Origin: Simplicispira sp. 125
GTDB taxonomy: Bacteria; Pseudomonadota; Gammaproteobacteria; Burkholderiales; Burkholderiaceae_C
Length of the DNA: 64,000 bases
Direction: 5' to 3'
NCBI RefSeq assembly: GCF_003096555.1
Contig: NZ_QEKM01000001.1
Span: 2,046,001-2,110,000 of the forward strand
Part shown: one piece after another, positions 1 to 8,039 of the stretch
Layout of the letters: every line of letters starts with the position of its first letter
Position numbering within the stretch: the stretch's first letter is position 1
The notes under the pieces: model-generated
Databases searched by the model: none
Told to the model about the DNA's origin: nothing
What the model saw: only the letters and a program-made list of their open reading frames with translations
Position numbers and translations under genes: made by a program

Positions 1-1
1 G

Positions 2-298
2 GGGCCAGACAAGCTGCGCACCTGCGCGCCAGCACCCTTGCAAAAGCCCGGGGCGGGCCCGTTCATTGCCATCCAGATGCAGCTCATCACGCGCAAAAGC
101 CTGGGCGGCCTGCAGACCGACTTGCAAAGCCGCGTCTTGGACGGCGCGGGCCAGCCCATCGGCGGCCTTTACTGCGTGGGCGAGGCCGCAGGATTTGGCG
201 GCGGCGGCGCCAGCGGAAAGCGCTCGCTGGAAGGCACCTTTTTGCCCGGCTGCATCCTCACGGCGCGGGCTGCGGCGCGGCATATCACTGCCGGTTGA
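2..298 (+). CDS. FAD-binding dehydrogenase, C-terminal end (cut by window edge)
   Basis: Only the last ~98 codons are present; the frame is open to the window edge. The segment YCVGEAAGFGGGGASGKRS followed by LEGTFLPGCILTARAAA is the C-terminal FAD-contact region of the FAD-binding dehydrogenase family related to ketosteroid dehydrogenase and fumarate reductase flavoproteins (COG3573 type). These enzymes oxidise or reduce C-C bonds next to carbonyls; the substrate cannot be read from this piece. It points into a same-strand run of oxidoreductases, so it probably belongs to the same catabolic block. The stop at 296-298 is followed by ~60 bases and then a repeat copy. Family call fairly sure, substrate unknown. 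Confidence 0.75.
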   Translation, partial: GPDKLRTCAPAPLQKPGAGPFIAIQMQLITRKSLGGLQTDLQSRVLDGAGQPIGGLYCVGEAAGFGGGGASGKRSLEGTFLPGCILTARAAARHITAG

Positions 299-328
299 TG
301 CATGGCAATTTTGAATAAAAACCCGGTT

Positions 329-359
329 CAGCGCAGACACAGCAAGCGCAAGCAGCTAT
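329..359 (+). repeat. Palindromic repeat copy 1 (degenerate)
   Basis: Degenerate member of the window-wide family. It keeps AGCGC...AAGCGCAAGCAGCTAT but has a poor left arm. Its final AT is the first part of the ATG at 358 that can start the GMC oxidoreductase. Confidence 0.6.
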
Positions 360-1992
360 GAAAAAAATAGTCCACATGGAACCCGACTTCATCGTCATCG
401 GCTCCGGCCCCGCGGGCTGCGCCGTGGCTTCGCGCCTGTCGGAAGACCCGCGCCAGCAGGTGCTGCTGCTCGAAGCCGGGCCGGGCCAGCGCCAAGGCCT
501 GCTGGGCAGCAATGCCGCGCTGGGGGCGCTGGCCTATGGCACCAAAGCCAGCGCCTACAACTGGGGCTTTAACAGCCTGCCAGATCCCGGCCTCAATGGC
601 CGCATCTCTTACAACCCGCTGGGGCGCGGCCTGGGCGGTGGCACGGCGCTGAACATGCTGATGTACATGCGCGGCAACCCGCTCGATTACGACGGCTGGG
701 CCCAGGCGGGCAACCCCGGCTGGGGCTGGAGCGATGTGCTGCCCTACTTCAAAAAAAGTGAGAACAACCAGACCTTCAACACCCCCGGCGACCCCTACCA
801 CGGCCAGGGCGGCCCGGTGTGGGTGGAGGAACTGCGCACCGACAACCCCTGGCACGCCACGCTGCGCCAAGCCTGCCAGGAAGCGGGCTGGCCCTGCAAC
901 CCCGACCTGAACGGCGCGGTGCAGGACGGGTTTCGCCCCACGCAGGTAATGATGAAAGGCGGTGAGCGCCACCATGCGGGCCAAGCCTACATCCTGCCGC
1001 ACCTGGGCACGCGCCCCAAACTGCAACTGCAGTGCGACAGCCCGGTCACGCGCGTGCTGTTCGAGGGCCAGCGCGCCGTGGGCGTGGAGGTGGTGCAGGG
1101 CGGCACCAAGCGCCAGATCCGTGCGCGCAAAGAGGTCATCGTCAGCAGCGGCGGCCTGCTCTCGGCCAAACTTTTACAGCTCTCGGGCGTGGGCGATGGC
1201 GCGCTGCTGCAGCGCATGGGCATCCCCGTCGTGGCGCACCTGCCGGCCGTGGGCCAGCACCTGCAAGACCATGTGGACGTGATCCTGGGCCATCACATTC
1301 CGGGCGACCCCCACCTGGCGGGCATCTCGCCCACCGGGGCGCTGAACCTGTGGCGTGCCATGCGCCGCTGGCGGCGCGAACGCCGGGGCATGTGCACGAC
1401 CAACTTTGCCGAAGTCACGGGCTTCATGCGCCTGACCCCCGACGCACCCCTGCCCGAAATCCAGTACGAGTTTGTCGTCGTGCTGGCCATGGACCACGGG
1501 CGCGACGTGTACGCCAAGCACGGCCTGTCCACCCACGTGCTGCTGCTGCACCCCAAAAGCCGGGGCAGCGTGCAGATTGCCAGCCCGCACTGGGAGGACG
1601 CACCCGCCATCGACTACCGCTATTTTTCGCACCCCGATGACCTGGCCACCATGGTGGCAGGTGTGCGCCGCGTGCTGCAGGTGTACGACACGCCCACGAT
1701 GCGCAGCCGCGTCAAGGCCGACCTGCGCACCGCGCACTGCCGCAGCGATGAGGACTACGCCCAGTTCTGCCGCAATGTTGCGGGCACCAACTACCACCCC
1801 ACCAGCAGTTGCCGCATGGGGCCGGAGGCCGCCACCAGCGTGGTCGATGCGCGCTTGCGCGTGCATGGCCTGCAAGGGCTGCGCGTGATCGACAGCTCCA
1901 TCTTCCCCACGATTCCCGGCGGCAACACCACTGCGCCCAGCTACATGGTGGGCGAGAAAGGCGCGGCCCTGCTGCGCGAGGACTGGCAATGA
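358..1992 (+). CDS. GMC family oxidoreductase (choline/alcohol dehydrogenase-like)
   Basis: A 544-residue flavoprotein of the glucose-methanol-choline family, which oxidises primary alcohols to aldehydes with FAD. Seen: the dinucleotide-binding motif GSGPAG near residues 15-20, the GMC signature around residues 90-105 (GGGTALNMLMYMRG), and the catalytic His region NYHPTSSCRMG near 477-487 followed by GGNTTAPSYM near 520, which carries the second active-site position. Length is normal for AlkJ/choline dehydrogenase-like enzymes. Start choice is open: ATG 358 (MKKIVHMEPDF) lies in a repeat and has no clear Shine-Dalgarno; ATG 376 (MEPDFIVIG) fits the family N-terminus better. The stop overlaps the next start as ATGA, so it is probably co-translated with the SDR and aldehyde dehydrogenase. 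Substrate not determined. Confidence 0.88.
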   Translation: MKKIVHMEPDFIVIGSGPAGCAVASRLSEDPRQQVLLLEAGPGQRQGLLGSNAALGALAYGTKASAYNWGFNSLPDPGLNGRISYNPLGRGLGGGTALNMLMYMRGNPLDYDGWAQAGNPGWGWSDVLPYFKKSENNQTFNTPGDPYHGQGGPVWVEELRTDNPWHATLRQACQEAGWPCNPDLNGAVQDGFRPTQVMMKGGERHHAGQAYILPHLGTRPKLQLQCDSPVTRVLFEGQRAVGVEVVQGGTKRQIRARKEVIVSSGGLLSAKLLQLSGVGDGALLQRMGIPVVAHLPAVGQHLQDHVDVILGHHIPGDPHLAGISPTGALNLWRAMRRWRRERRGMCTTNFAEVTGFMRLTPDAPLPEIQYEFVVVLAMDHGRDVYAKHGLSTHVLLLHPKSRGSVQIASPHWEDAPAIDYRYFSHPDDLATMVAGVRRVLQVYDTPTMRSRVKADLRTAHCRSDEDYAQFCRNVAGTNYHPTSSCRMGPEAATSVVDARLRVHGLQGLRVIDSSIFPTIPGGNTTAPSYMVGEKGAALLREDWQ

Positions 1993-2837
1993 TGGCACGC
2001 ACGGTGTATTCCTGGAAGCACGTCGCGCCGCGCACGGTGTTCATCACCGGTGCCAGCAGCGGCATTGGCCGCGACATGGCGCAGCGCCTGGCGGCCGAGG
2101 GCATGAGCATTGCGATCTTCAACCGCTCGGCCGCTGACGACGTGCTGCAGGCGCTGCGCAGCCAGGCCTGCAGCCCCGCGCAGCGCTTTGCCTGCTATCG
2201 CGCCGATGTGTCCGATGCCCGCGCCATCGAGGCCGCCGTGGCACAGGCAGCAGAGGACTTGGGCGCGCCGCAACTGGTCATCCACAGCGCGGGTGTGCTG
2301 CACAACGGGCCGCTGCTGGAGTCCTCGGCGCAGGATTTCGAGCGCGTGATCGACACCAACTTGAAGGGCTCGCGCCACTTGGCTGCCGCCGTGCTGCCGC
2401 ACATGGCGGCGGGCAGCCACTTGGTTTTCATCGCCTCGCTGGCGGCGCTGACCGGCAACTTTGGCTACACCGCTTACTGCGCATCCAAGTACGGCGTGCG
2501 GGGCCTGGCCGAGGCGCTGCGCTTTGAACTCCAACCGCAGGGCATTGACGTGAGCCTGTGCTGCCCGGGCGAGATCCTCACGCCCATGGTGGTGCAGGAA
2601 AAGCGCCACATGCACCCCGTCTCTGCCGCCATGAAGGCCTTTGCGGGCAGCCGCACGCTCGATGCCTCGGTGCCCGTGCTGCTGCGCGGCATCGCCCGGC
2701 GCCAGTTCGAGATCGTCGATGGCCCGCGTCCGGCGCTCACCGCCTTCCTCTCGCGTCACGTACCGCGCCTGGCGCGCTGGACGGGCGACCGCATCACCGC
2801 CCGCACTTTGCAAAAAATCCAGAAAGCCCAGCCATGA
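1989..2837 (+). CDS. Short-chain dehydrogenase/reductase
   Basis: A 282-residue classical SDR. Seen: cofactor motif TGASSGIG at residues 20-27, the HSAGV equivalent of NNAG, a central Ser near 150 in FIASLAALTG, and the catalytic YxxxK with Tyr163 and Lys167 (YCASK). These bind NAD(P)H and oxidise or reduce hydroxyl/carbonyl groups. The frame is open further upstream, but ATG 1989 makes the ATGA overlap with the GMC stop and places the Rossmann motif normally. It in turn overlaps the aldehyde dehydrogenase start, so three enzymes form a translationally coupled alcohol-to-acid unit. A C-terminal extension beyond ~240 residues is basic and family-variable. Substrate unknown. Confidence 0.88.
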   Translation: MMARTVYSWKHVAPRTVFITGASSGIGRDMAQRLAAEGMSIAIFNRSAADDVLQALRSQACSPAQRFACYRADVSDARAIEAAVAQAAEDLGAPQLVIHSAGVLHNGPLLESSAQDFERVIDTNLKGSRHLAAAVLPHMAAGSHLVFIASLAALTGNFGYTAYCASKYGVRGLAEALRFELQPQGIDVSLCCPGEILTPMVVQEKRHMHPVSAAMKAFAGSRTLDASVPVLLRGIARRQFEIVDGPRPALTAFLSRHVPRLARWTGDRITARTLQKIQKAQP

Positions 2838-4321
2838 GCACCCTGCCCCCTACCACCAGCCTGAGCGCGCAGACCCCGGCGGACATCCCCGCCCACCTCC
2901 CCGCAAATTTGCGCGACTGCTTCACACAGCAACGCGCCGCCTTTGCACAGAACCGCGCCCCCAGCCTCGCTGAGCGCCGCGCCGACCTGCGCGCCCTGCA
3001 CGGCCTGCTCGTGGAAAACCGCGACGCCCTGGTCGACGCCGTCAACCAGGATTTCGGCTGCCGCAGCCGCTTCGAGACCCTGATGACCGAACTGCTGCAG
3101 GGCCAGGAGGCGGCGCTGCACGCTGTTTCGCAGTTGCCGCGCTGGATGAAGCGGCAAAAGCGCCCGCTCGACATTACCCAGTACCCGCTCGCGAGCGCTT
3201 TCGTGCAGGCCCAGCCGCTCGGCGTGGTCGGCATCGTCGTGCCGTGGAACTTCCCCATCGCCATGGTGGTGCAGCCCATGATCGGTGCGCTGGCCGCCGG
3301 CAACCGGGTGATGGTGAAGATGTCGGAAAACTCCGCCCACCTGGCACACCTGCTGCAAAGCCTGCTGCCGCGCTACTTTGCCTTTGATAAGGTGAGCGTA
3401 TTTGCCGATGCACACGCCGGGCCGGGCCAGTCGCTGGGGCCGCTGTTCACCCAACTGCCCTTCAACCACCTGTTCTTCACCGGCTCACCGCAAACCGGCA
3501 AGGCGGTGATGACCAACTGCGCCGCCCACCTCACGCCGGTGACGCTGGAGCTGGGCGGCAAGTCGCCCGCCATCGTCGCGCCGGACTACTCTCTGGAGAA
3601 GGCAGCCGAGCGCATTTTGTGGGTGAAGATGCTCAACGCCGGGCAGATCTGCACCAACGTCGATTACCTCTTCCTGCCCGAGGGCCAGGAAGAGGCCTTC
3701 ATCGCCCATGCCCAGCGCATCGTGGCGCAGCGCTACCCCGACCTGACCAACGGCGACTACACCGCCATCATCGACCAGCGCCAGTACGACCGCCTGCAAG
3801 CCATGCTGCAGGACGCCATCGCGCAAGGCGCCCAGGCCGTGCCGCTCTGCCCTGGCCAGGCGGGGGATGCGGCCCGGCGCATCATGCCGCCGGTGGCGCT
3901 GCTCGGCGTGCACGCCGGCATGCAGGTGATGCAGCGCGAAATCTTCGGCCCGCTGCTGCCCATCCTCCCCTACCGCCACAAGGACGAGGTGGTGCAGTAC
4001 ATCAACGACCGCCCCCACCCGCTGGCGCTGTACCTGTTCAGCCACGACCGCAGCCTGCAGGACCACTACCTGAGCCAAACCCTCTCGGGCGGCGTGACGC
4101 TCAACGACACCCTGCTGCACGCCGGCCAGCACCACCTACCCTTTGGCGGCGTCGGCGCCAGCGGCATGGGCCACTACCACGGACGCGAGGGCTTTCTGAC
4201 CTTCTCCAAGCTACGCCCGGTGTTTCAGCAGGGGCCGCTGCGCACGGTGAACTTCCTCACGCCGCCCTACGCCGGGCTGGCGAGCAAGGTGCTCAACGCG
4301 ATGCTCTGGCGCAGTCGTTGA
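2834..4321 (+). CDS. Aldehyde dehydrogenase, coniferyl aldehyde dehydrogenase type
   Basis: A 495-residue NAD(P)-dependent aldehyde dehydrogenase. Seen: PWNFPIAM in the Rossmann region, the general-base Glu239 in LELGGKSP, and the catalytic nucleophile Cys273 in GQICTN. The pattern RFETLMTELLQGQEAALHA and PRWMKRQKRP near the N-terminus is typical of the coniferyl aldehyde dehydrogenase (CalB) branch, which also handles other long or aromatic aldehydes. Start at ATG 2834 overlaps the SDR stop (ATGA). As third gene of a coupled trio it probably oxidises the aldehyde made by the GMC enzyme. Family assignment firm; a lignin-derived substrate is only one possibility. Confidence 0.88.
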   Translation: MSTLPPTTSLSAQTPADIPAHLPANLRDCFTQQRAAFAQNRAPSLAERRADLRALHGLLVENRDALVDAVNQDFGCRSRFETLMTELLQGQEAALHAVSQLPRWMKRQKRPLDITQYPLASAFVQAQPLGVVGIVVPWNFPIAMVVQPMIGALAAGNRVMVKMSENSAHLAHLLQSLLPRYFAFDKVSVFADAHAGPGQSLGPLFTQLPFNHLFFTGSPQTGKAVMTNCAAHLTPVTLELGGKSPAIVAPDYSLEKAAERILWVKMLNAGQICTNVDYLFLPEGQEEAFIAHAQRIVAQRYPDLTNGDYTAIIDQRQYDRLQAMLQDAIAQGAQAVPLCPGQAGDAARRIMPPVALLGVHAGMQVMQREIFGPLLPILPYRHKDEVVQYINDRPHPLALYLFSHDRSLQDHYLSQTLSGGVTLNDTLLHAGQHHLPFGGVGASGMGHYHGREGFLTFSKLRPVFQQGPLRTVNFLTPPYAGLASKVLNAMLWRSR

Positions 4322-4361
4322 ATCTAAAAAACCACGACCCGAACACCCACAGGAGACACAC

Positions 4362-5237
4362 ATGCAAGGGGATATCGCGTCGAGCGTGCTGCTGCCGCTC
4401 ATTCTGGCGTTCATCATGTTCTCGCTCGGCCTGGGGCTGGCGCTGGCGGATTTCAAGCGCATCTTCACCCAGCCGCGCGCCCTGCTGGTGGGGGTGGTGT
4501 GCCACTTCGTGCTGTTGCCGCTGGCCTGCTACCTCCTGCTCAGCGCCTGGGGCATGGGCGGTGTGTTTGCCGTGGGCTTCATGATCCTGGCGGCCTGCCC
4601 CACGGGCAGCACCTCCAACCTGCTTACCTACCTTGCGCGGGGCGACGTGGCGCTGGCGCTGAGCTTTACCGCCGTGGCCAGCATGGCGACCATCTTTACG
4701 CTGCCGCTGATCGTCACCTGGGCGCTGGGCCACTATCTGGGCGCGGCGCGTGCGGTCGATGTGCCGGTGGGGCTGATGATGGGCCAGGTGGCGCTGATGC
4801 TGGGCCTTCCGGTCAGCCTGGGCATGGTGGCGCGTGCGCGCTGGCCGCAGTGGGCGCAGCGCTTCGAGCCGCGCGCCACACGCATCGCCACGGTGCTGTT
4901 CGTGCTCATCGTGGTGCTGGCCGTGGCCAAGAACTGGGCCCTGCTGCGCGAGAACTTTGCCAGCCTGGCGCCCTTTGCCATGCTGCTCAACATCAGCATG
5001 CTGTGCGTGGGCTTTGCCGTGGCCTGGGCCGCGCGCCTGCCCCGCCGTCAGTCGGTCACGCTGGGCATTGAAACCGCCGTGCAGAACGCGGCCCTGGCCC
5101 TGGTGATTGCCAGCACCGTGCTCAAGGACGACGCCCTGGCCATTCCCGGCGCGCTCTACGGCGTGTTGATGTACGCCGGAGGGCTGGTGTTTGCGCTCGC
5201 CATGCGCCGCTTCATGCCCCCGGAGCAGGCGGGCTGA
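4362..5237 (+). CDS. Bile acid:sodium symporter (BASS) family transporter
   Basis: A 291-residue integral membrane protein with about nine hydrophobic segments. It contains the BASS signatures FSLGLGLALADFKR in the first helices and ACPTGSTSNLLTYLARG around residues 79-95 (the crossover motif that binds Na+). BASS carriers couple uptake of organic acids such as bile acids, pantoate or keto acids to sodium. It has a good AGGAG Shine-Dalgarno just upstream and begins 40 bases after the aldehyde dehydrogenase, so co-transcription is likely and it may import the substrate of the cluster. The solute cannot be read from the sequence. Confidence 0.88.
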   Translation: MQGDIASSVLLPLILAFIMFSLGLGLALADFKRIFTQPRALLVGVVCHFVLLPLACYLLLSAWGMGGVFAVGFMILAACPTGSTSNLLTYLARGDVALALSFTAVASMATIFTLPLIVTWALGHYLGAARAVDVPVGLMMGQVALMLGLPVSLGMVARARWPQWAQRFEPRATRIATVLFVLIVVLAVAKNWALLRENFASLAPFAMLLNISMLCVGFAVAWAARLPRRQSVTLGIETAVQNAALALVIASTVLKDDALAIPGALYGVLMYAGGLVFALAMRRFMPPEQAG

Positions 5238-5271
5238 AGTCGAATCTCTTCCCTTTCCAATTTTTTAGGCC

Positions 5272-5317
5272 AAATAGACCTCTAGCGCTTACCCATCAAG
5301 CGCAACCAGCTATCAAT
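5272..5317 (+). repeat. Palindromic repeat copy 2
   Basis: Good member of the family: AAATAGACCTCTAGCGCTT, spacer ACCCATC, then AAGCGCAACCAGCTATC. It lies between the BASS transporter and the ThDP enzyme, ending 12 bases before the ATG and just before the AAGGAG Shine-Dalgarno. Confidence 0.85.
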
Positions 5318-5329
5318 CAAGGAGCGAAT

Positions 5330-6985
5330 ATGAACGGCGCACACGCACTGATCAAAACCCTGGCCGACGCCGGTGTCGAAGTCTGCTTCAGCAATCCCGG
5401 AACCAGCGAGATGCACTTTGTCGCGGCGCTGGACGGCGAACCGCGCATGCGCGCCGTATTGGCGCTCTTTGAAGGCGTAGCCACCGGTGCGGCCGACGGC
5501 TATGCCCGCATGGCGGGCAAACCCGCTGCCACGCTCTTGCATCTGGGCTGCGGCCTGGGCAATGGCCTGGCCAACCTGCACAACGCGCGCAAGGGCAAGG
5601 TGCCCGTCGTCAACATCGTGGGCGACCACGCCACTTACCACACGCGCTTGGACGCCCAGCTGCAGTCCGACATTGAAACCGTGGCGCGCAATGTGTCGCC
5701 CGGCTTTGTGCGCACCTCGGCCAGCACCGCCGAGTTGTGCCAGGACGCCACCGATGCCATCACCGCTGCGCGCGGCCTGCCGGGGCAAGTGGCCACGCTG
5801 ATCTTGCCAGCCGATGTGTCGTGGGGTGAGGGCGCCGTGCCCTGCCCGCCGCCCGCGCGACCCGCGCCCCAAGCTGCAGACGCAGCGGTGGTGCAAGCCA
5901 TTGCCGAGGTGCTGCGCTCGGGCAAGAAAACGGCCTTGCTGCTGGGCGGACACGCCCTGCGCGAGCCCGCGCTGCTGGCCGCCGCGCGCATTGCCGCGCA
6001 TAGCGGCGTGCAGCTGCTGGCCGAAGTGTTCCCCACCCGCATGGAGCGGGGCGCAGGCCTGCCTGCGGTCGAGCGCATTGCCTACCTGGCCGAAATGGCG
6101 GGCGTGCAGTTGGCCGAGATCGAACACCTGGTGCTGGTCGACGCCAAGGCGCCGGTGTCTTTCTTCGCCTACCCCGGCAAGAAGAGTGAGCTGGTGCCCG
6201 ACAGCTGCACCGTGCACACGCTCTCCACCCCGGCCCAAGACGCAGCCGCCAGCCTGCAGCAACTCGCCACCGCGCTGGGCGCCACGCAGACCGCGCCCGC
6301 CCTGCAAGCCGCACAGCGCCCAAGCCGCCCGCGCGGCAAACTTACCGCGCCCAAGGTGTGCAAGGCCGTGGGCCACCTGCTGCCAGACAACGCCATCCTG
6401 ATCGATGAAGCCATCACCTCGGGACTGATGCTCTCCGCCATGACGGCAGGCGCGCCGCGCCACGACCTCATCACCCTCACCGGCGGCGCCATCGGCCAAG
6501 GCCTGCCCAACGCCGTCGGCGCGGCCATTGCCTGCCCGGACCGCCCTGTGATTGCGCTGATTGGCGACGGCACCGCCATGTACACCTTTCAGGCGCTGTG
6601 GACCATGGCGCGCGAGAAGCTGCATGTGGTGTCCATCGTGTTCAACAACGCGTCGTACTCGGTGCTCAACGTGGAGCTGGAACGCGTGGGCGCCGACGAG
6701 GTGGGCCCCAAGGCCCAATCGCAGCTCGACCTGAGCGGGCCCACACTCAACTTCGCCCTGCTGGCCCAAGGCATGGGCGTGCATGCGGTGCGTACCGATA
6801 CGGCCGAGGGGTTCAACAAGGCGCTGGAATACGCACTGGCGACACCGGGGCCGCATTTGATCGAGGCGCTGGTGCCCGAGTCGCTTAGCGGTGCCAAGCG
6901 CAAGGTGCTGCCGTGGCTGCTGCGCTCGCTACCGCATTTGCCACCGGCGGTGGCGCGGGCGCTCAAGCGCAAGATTGCGCCTTGA
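5330..6985 (+). CDS. Thiamine diphosphate enzyme, acetolactate synthase/benzoylformate decarboxylase-like
   Basis: A 551-residue ThDP-dependent enzyme of the large acetolactate synthase-like superfamily. Seen: N-terminal Pyr domain with the cofactor-activating Glu48 in FEGVATGAADGYARM, a middle domain, and the C-terminal PP domain with the ThDP/Mg motif starting GDGTAMYTFQ near residue 412 and ending in NN. The opening NGAHALIKTLADAGVEVCFS is shared by a poorly characterised subgroup annotated as acetolactate synthase large subunit but usually lacking a small-subunit partner. None is present here, so a 2-oxo acid decarboxylase or C-C lyase role is more likely than branched-chain amino acid synthesis. 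AAGGAG precedes the ATG. Confidence 0.8.
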   Translation: MNGAHALIKTLADAGVEVCFSNPGTSEMHFVAALDGEPRMRAVLALFEGVATGAADGYARMAGKPAATLLHLGCGLGNGLANLHNARKGKVPVVNIVGDHATYHTRLDAQLQSDIETVARNVSPGFVRTSASTAELCQDATDAITAARGLPGQVATLILPADVSWGEGAVPCPPPARPAPQAADAAVVQAIAEVLRSGKKTALLLGGHALREPALLAAARIAAHSGVQLLAEVFPTRMERGAGLPAVERIAYLAEMAGVQLAEIEHLVLVDAKAPVSFFAYPGKKSELVPDSCTVHTLSTPAQDAAASLQQLATALGATQTAPALQAAQRPSRPRGKLTAPKVCKAVGHLLPDNAILIDEAITSGLMLSAMTAGAPRHDLITLTGGAIGQGLPNAVGAAIACPDRPVIALIGDGTAMYTFQALWTMAREKLHVVSIVFNNASYSVLNVELERVGADEVGPKAQSQLDLSGPTLNFALLAQGMGVHAVRTDTAEGFNKALEYALATPGPHLIEALVPESLSGAKRKVLPWLLRSLPHLPPAVARALKRKIAP

Positions 6986-6988
6986 GTA

Positions 6989-7041
6989 TTTTTGGGGCTT
7001 TGCGCTTATCTAGCATGCGCTGACAGCTATTGTTTTGATAG
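6989..7041 (+). repeat. Palindromic repeat copy 3
   Basis: Diverged member: TGCGCTTATCTAGCATGCGC then TGACAGCTATTGTTTTGATAG. It starts immediately after the ThDP enzyme stop codon (6983-6985) and is followed by a large hairpin. Confidence 0.7.
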
Positions 7042-7060
7042 TTTGCGCTGTGCCTTGGCT

Positions 7061-7112
7061 GAGGGCGGAGACCGGGAGTCGCCCGCCGGGGCGAATCCCG
7101 GCCTCCGCCCTC
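7061..7112. terminator. Long GC-rich stem-loop between convergent genes
   Basis: GAGGGCGGAG (7061-7070) pairs with CTCCGCCCTC (7103-7112). After one mismatch, CCGGGA (7072-7077) pairs with TCCCGG (7096-7101), and an inner GCCC/GGGC stem closes the top. It lies between the convergent ThDP enzyme and bamE-like gene. There is no clear T tract on either side, so a terminator role is inferred from position and stability. Confidence 0.5.
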
Positions 7113-7145
7113 CGCAGAGCCCCCTCCCCCGAAAACGTCAAAAAC

Positions 7146-7658
7146 TCAACGCCCTCCACCCGCATTCTCGGGCGCCGTCATATCAGGCCCCGACTGGGTG
7201 CGCAGCACGCGCAGGCTGCGGTCTGTCACCACGGTGAACAGCATGGCCGTGTTCGGGGCTTCGAGGTAGCGCCAGTCATGGTGGGTTTCGTTCTTCAATT
7301 CGAAGGGTGTCACCTTGGCCGGTTTGCCCAGCAGGCGGCGCACTTCTGCCATGTCCATGCCGGGCTGGATGCGGGCAAAGTTCTCGGGCGTGAGCACCTG
7401 GCGCACGGCGACCAGGCGGCCATCGGCACCGATATCGATCATGTAGTTGCGCTGCCCGGCGGGCTGGCGGTTGTATTCAAAGGTGCGCAAGCCACCGCCT
7501 GCGTCCCAGATGTTGTCGGGCACGCCAAAGCGGTCGCGCACGTCCACCTCGGTCGAGCGCCCCGGCTCCAGTTCGCTGATGCGCTGCGGGTCGCAACCGC
7601 TGGTGGCCAGCAAGGCCAGTGCCATGGCAGCAGTGGCGGCAAGGTGTTTGAGGTGCAT
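7146..7658 (-). CDS. BamE/OmlA-like outer-membrane lipoprotein
   Basis: A 170-residue predicted lipoprotein. Start taken at 7658 (MHLKHLAATAAMALALLATSGC), giving a normal type II signal peptide with the lipidated Cys near residue 22; an upstream ATG at 7682 would add 8 residues. The mature part holds two SmpA/OmlA-type repeats, VDVRDRFGVP and MDMAEVRRLLGKPAKVTPF, the usual pattern in BamE-fold proteins that pack onto outer-membrane or periplasmic partners. It may be the assembly-machine subunit BamE or a second family member; neighbours do not decide. It is transcribed divergently from the DUF3460 gene, with only ~46 bases between the starts. Confidence 0.75.
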   Translation of the reverse strand: MHLKHLAATAAMALALLATSGCDPQRISELEPGRSTEVDVRDRFGVPDNIWDAGGGLRTFEYNRQPAGQRNYMIDIGADGRLVAVRQVLTPENFARIQPGMDMAEVRRLLGKPAKVTPFELKNETHHDWRYLEAPNTAMLFTVVTDRSLRVLRTQSGPDMTAPENAGGGR

Positions 7659-7704
7659 CGTGACAGTCCCGGTAAAATCCATGGATACAGCTTAGCCCAA
7701 TACC

Positions 7705-7917
7705 ATGTCCATCTTTGCCCGCCCCCACTACACCTCCGACGCCACCCAGTTCATCGAGCAGCTCAAGCAGCAAAAGCCTGCGCTCGATGCCCAGCAGCAG
7801 GCCGGCCGTGCACTGCTCTGGGACAAGAAGGTCGACCGCACCCTGTGGCAGGACTACCGCGCCGGCCAAGTGCAGCAACAACCCTACGTCTACCAGACAG
7901 AAACCAAACACCCTTAA
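7705..7917 (+). CDS. DUF3460 family small protein
   Basis: A 70-residue protein matching the betaproteobacterial DUF3460 pattern: HYTSDATQFIEQLKQQKP near the N-terminus, GRALLWDKKVDRT in the middle and QQPYVYQTE at the end. It is soluble, charged and has no catalytic motif. Function unknown. In related genomes this family sits beside scpA and panC-type housekeeping genes, and here scpA follows after one repeat copy. Call rests on sequence pattern and context. Confidence 0.8.
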   Translation: MSIFARPHYTSDATQFIEQLKQQKPALDAQQQAGRALLWDKKVDRTLWQDYRAGQVQQQPYVYQTETKHP

Positions 7918-7980
7918 GGCAAAAATGGCCTCTAGGAGCCTGTCGGACTTGGGAATCGTCGGCTGCAAATCGGCCCCAGA

Positions 7981-8029
7981 AAAAAAGACTCCTAGCGCTT
8001 TACCATCAAGCGCTTACAGCTATCATTTC
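7981..8029 (+). repeat. Palindromic repeat copy 4, with a partial left arm upstream
   Basis: Full copy: ACTCCTAGCGCTT, TACCATC spacer, AAGCGCTTACAGCTATC. A second left-arm-like piece (AAAAATGGCCTCTA, 7921-7934) lies 60 bases upstream, and CTAGGAG (7932-7938) with CTCCTAG (7990-7996) form a flanking inverted pair, as if a copy was interrupted or partly duplicated. Confidence 0.8.
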
Positions 8030-8039
8030 AGAAGCATCC

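Noticed and set aside
5282..6856. A 524-codon minus-strand open frame opposite the ThDP enzyme
   Set aside because: Third-position GC bias in a high-GC gene leaves the antisense frame open. Translation has no family pattern and the plus-strand gene has all ThDP motifs.
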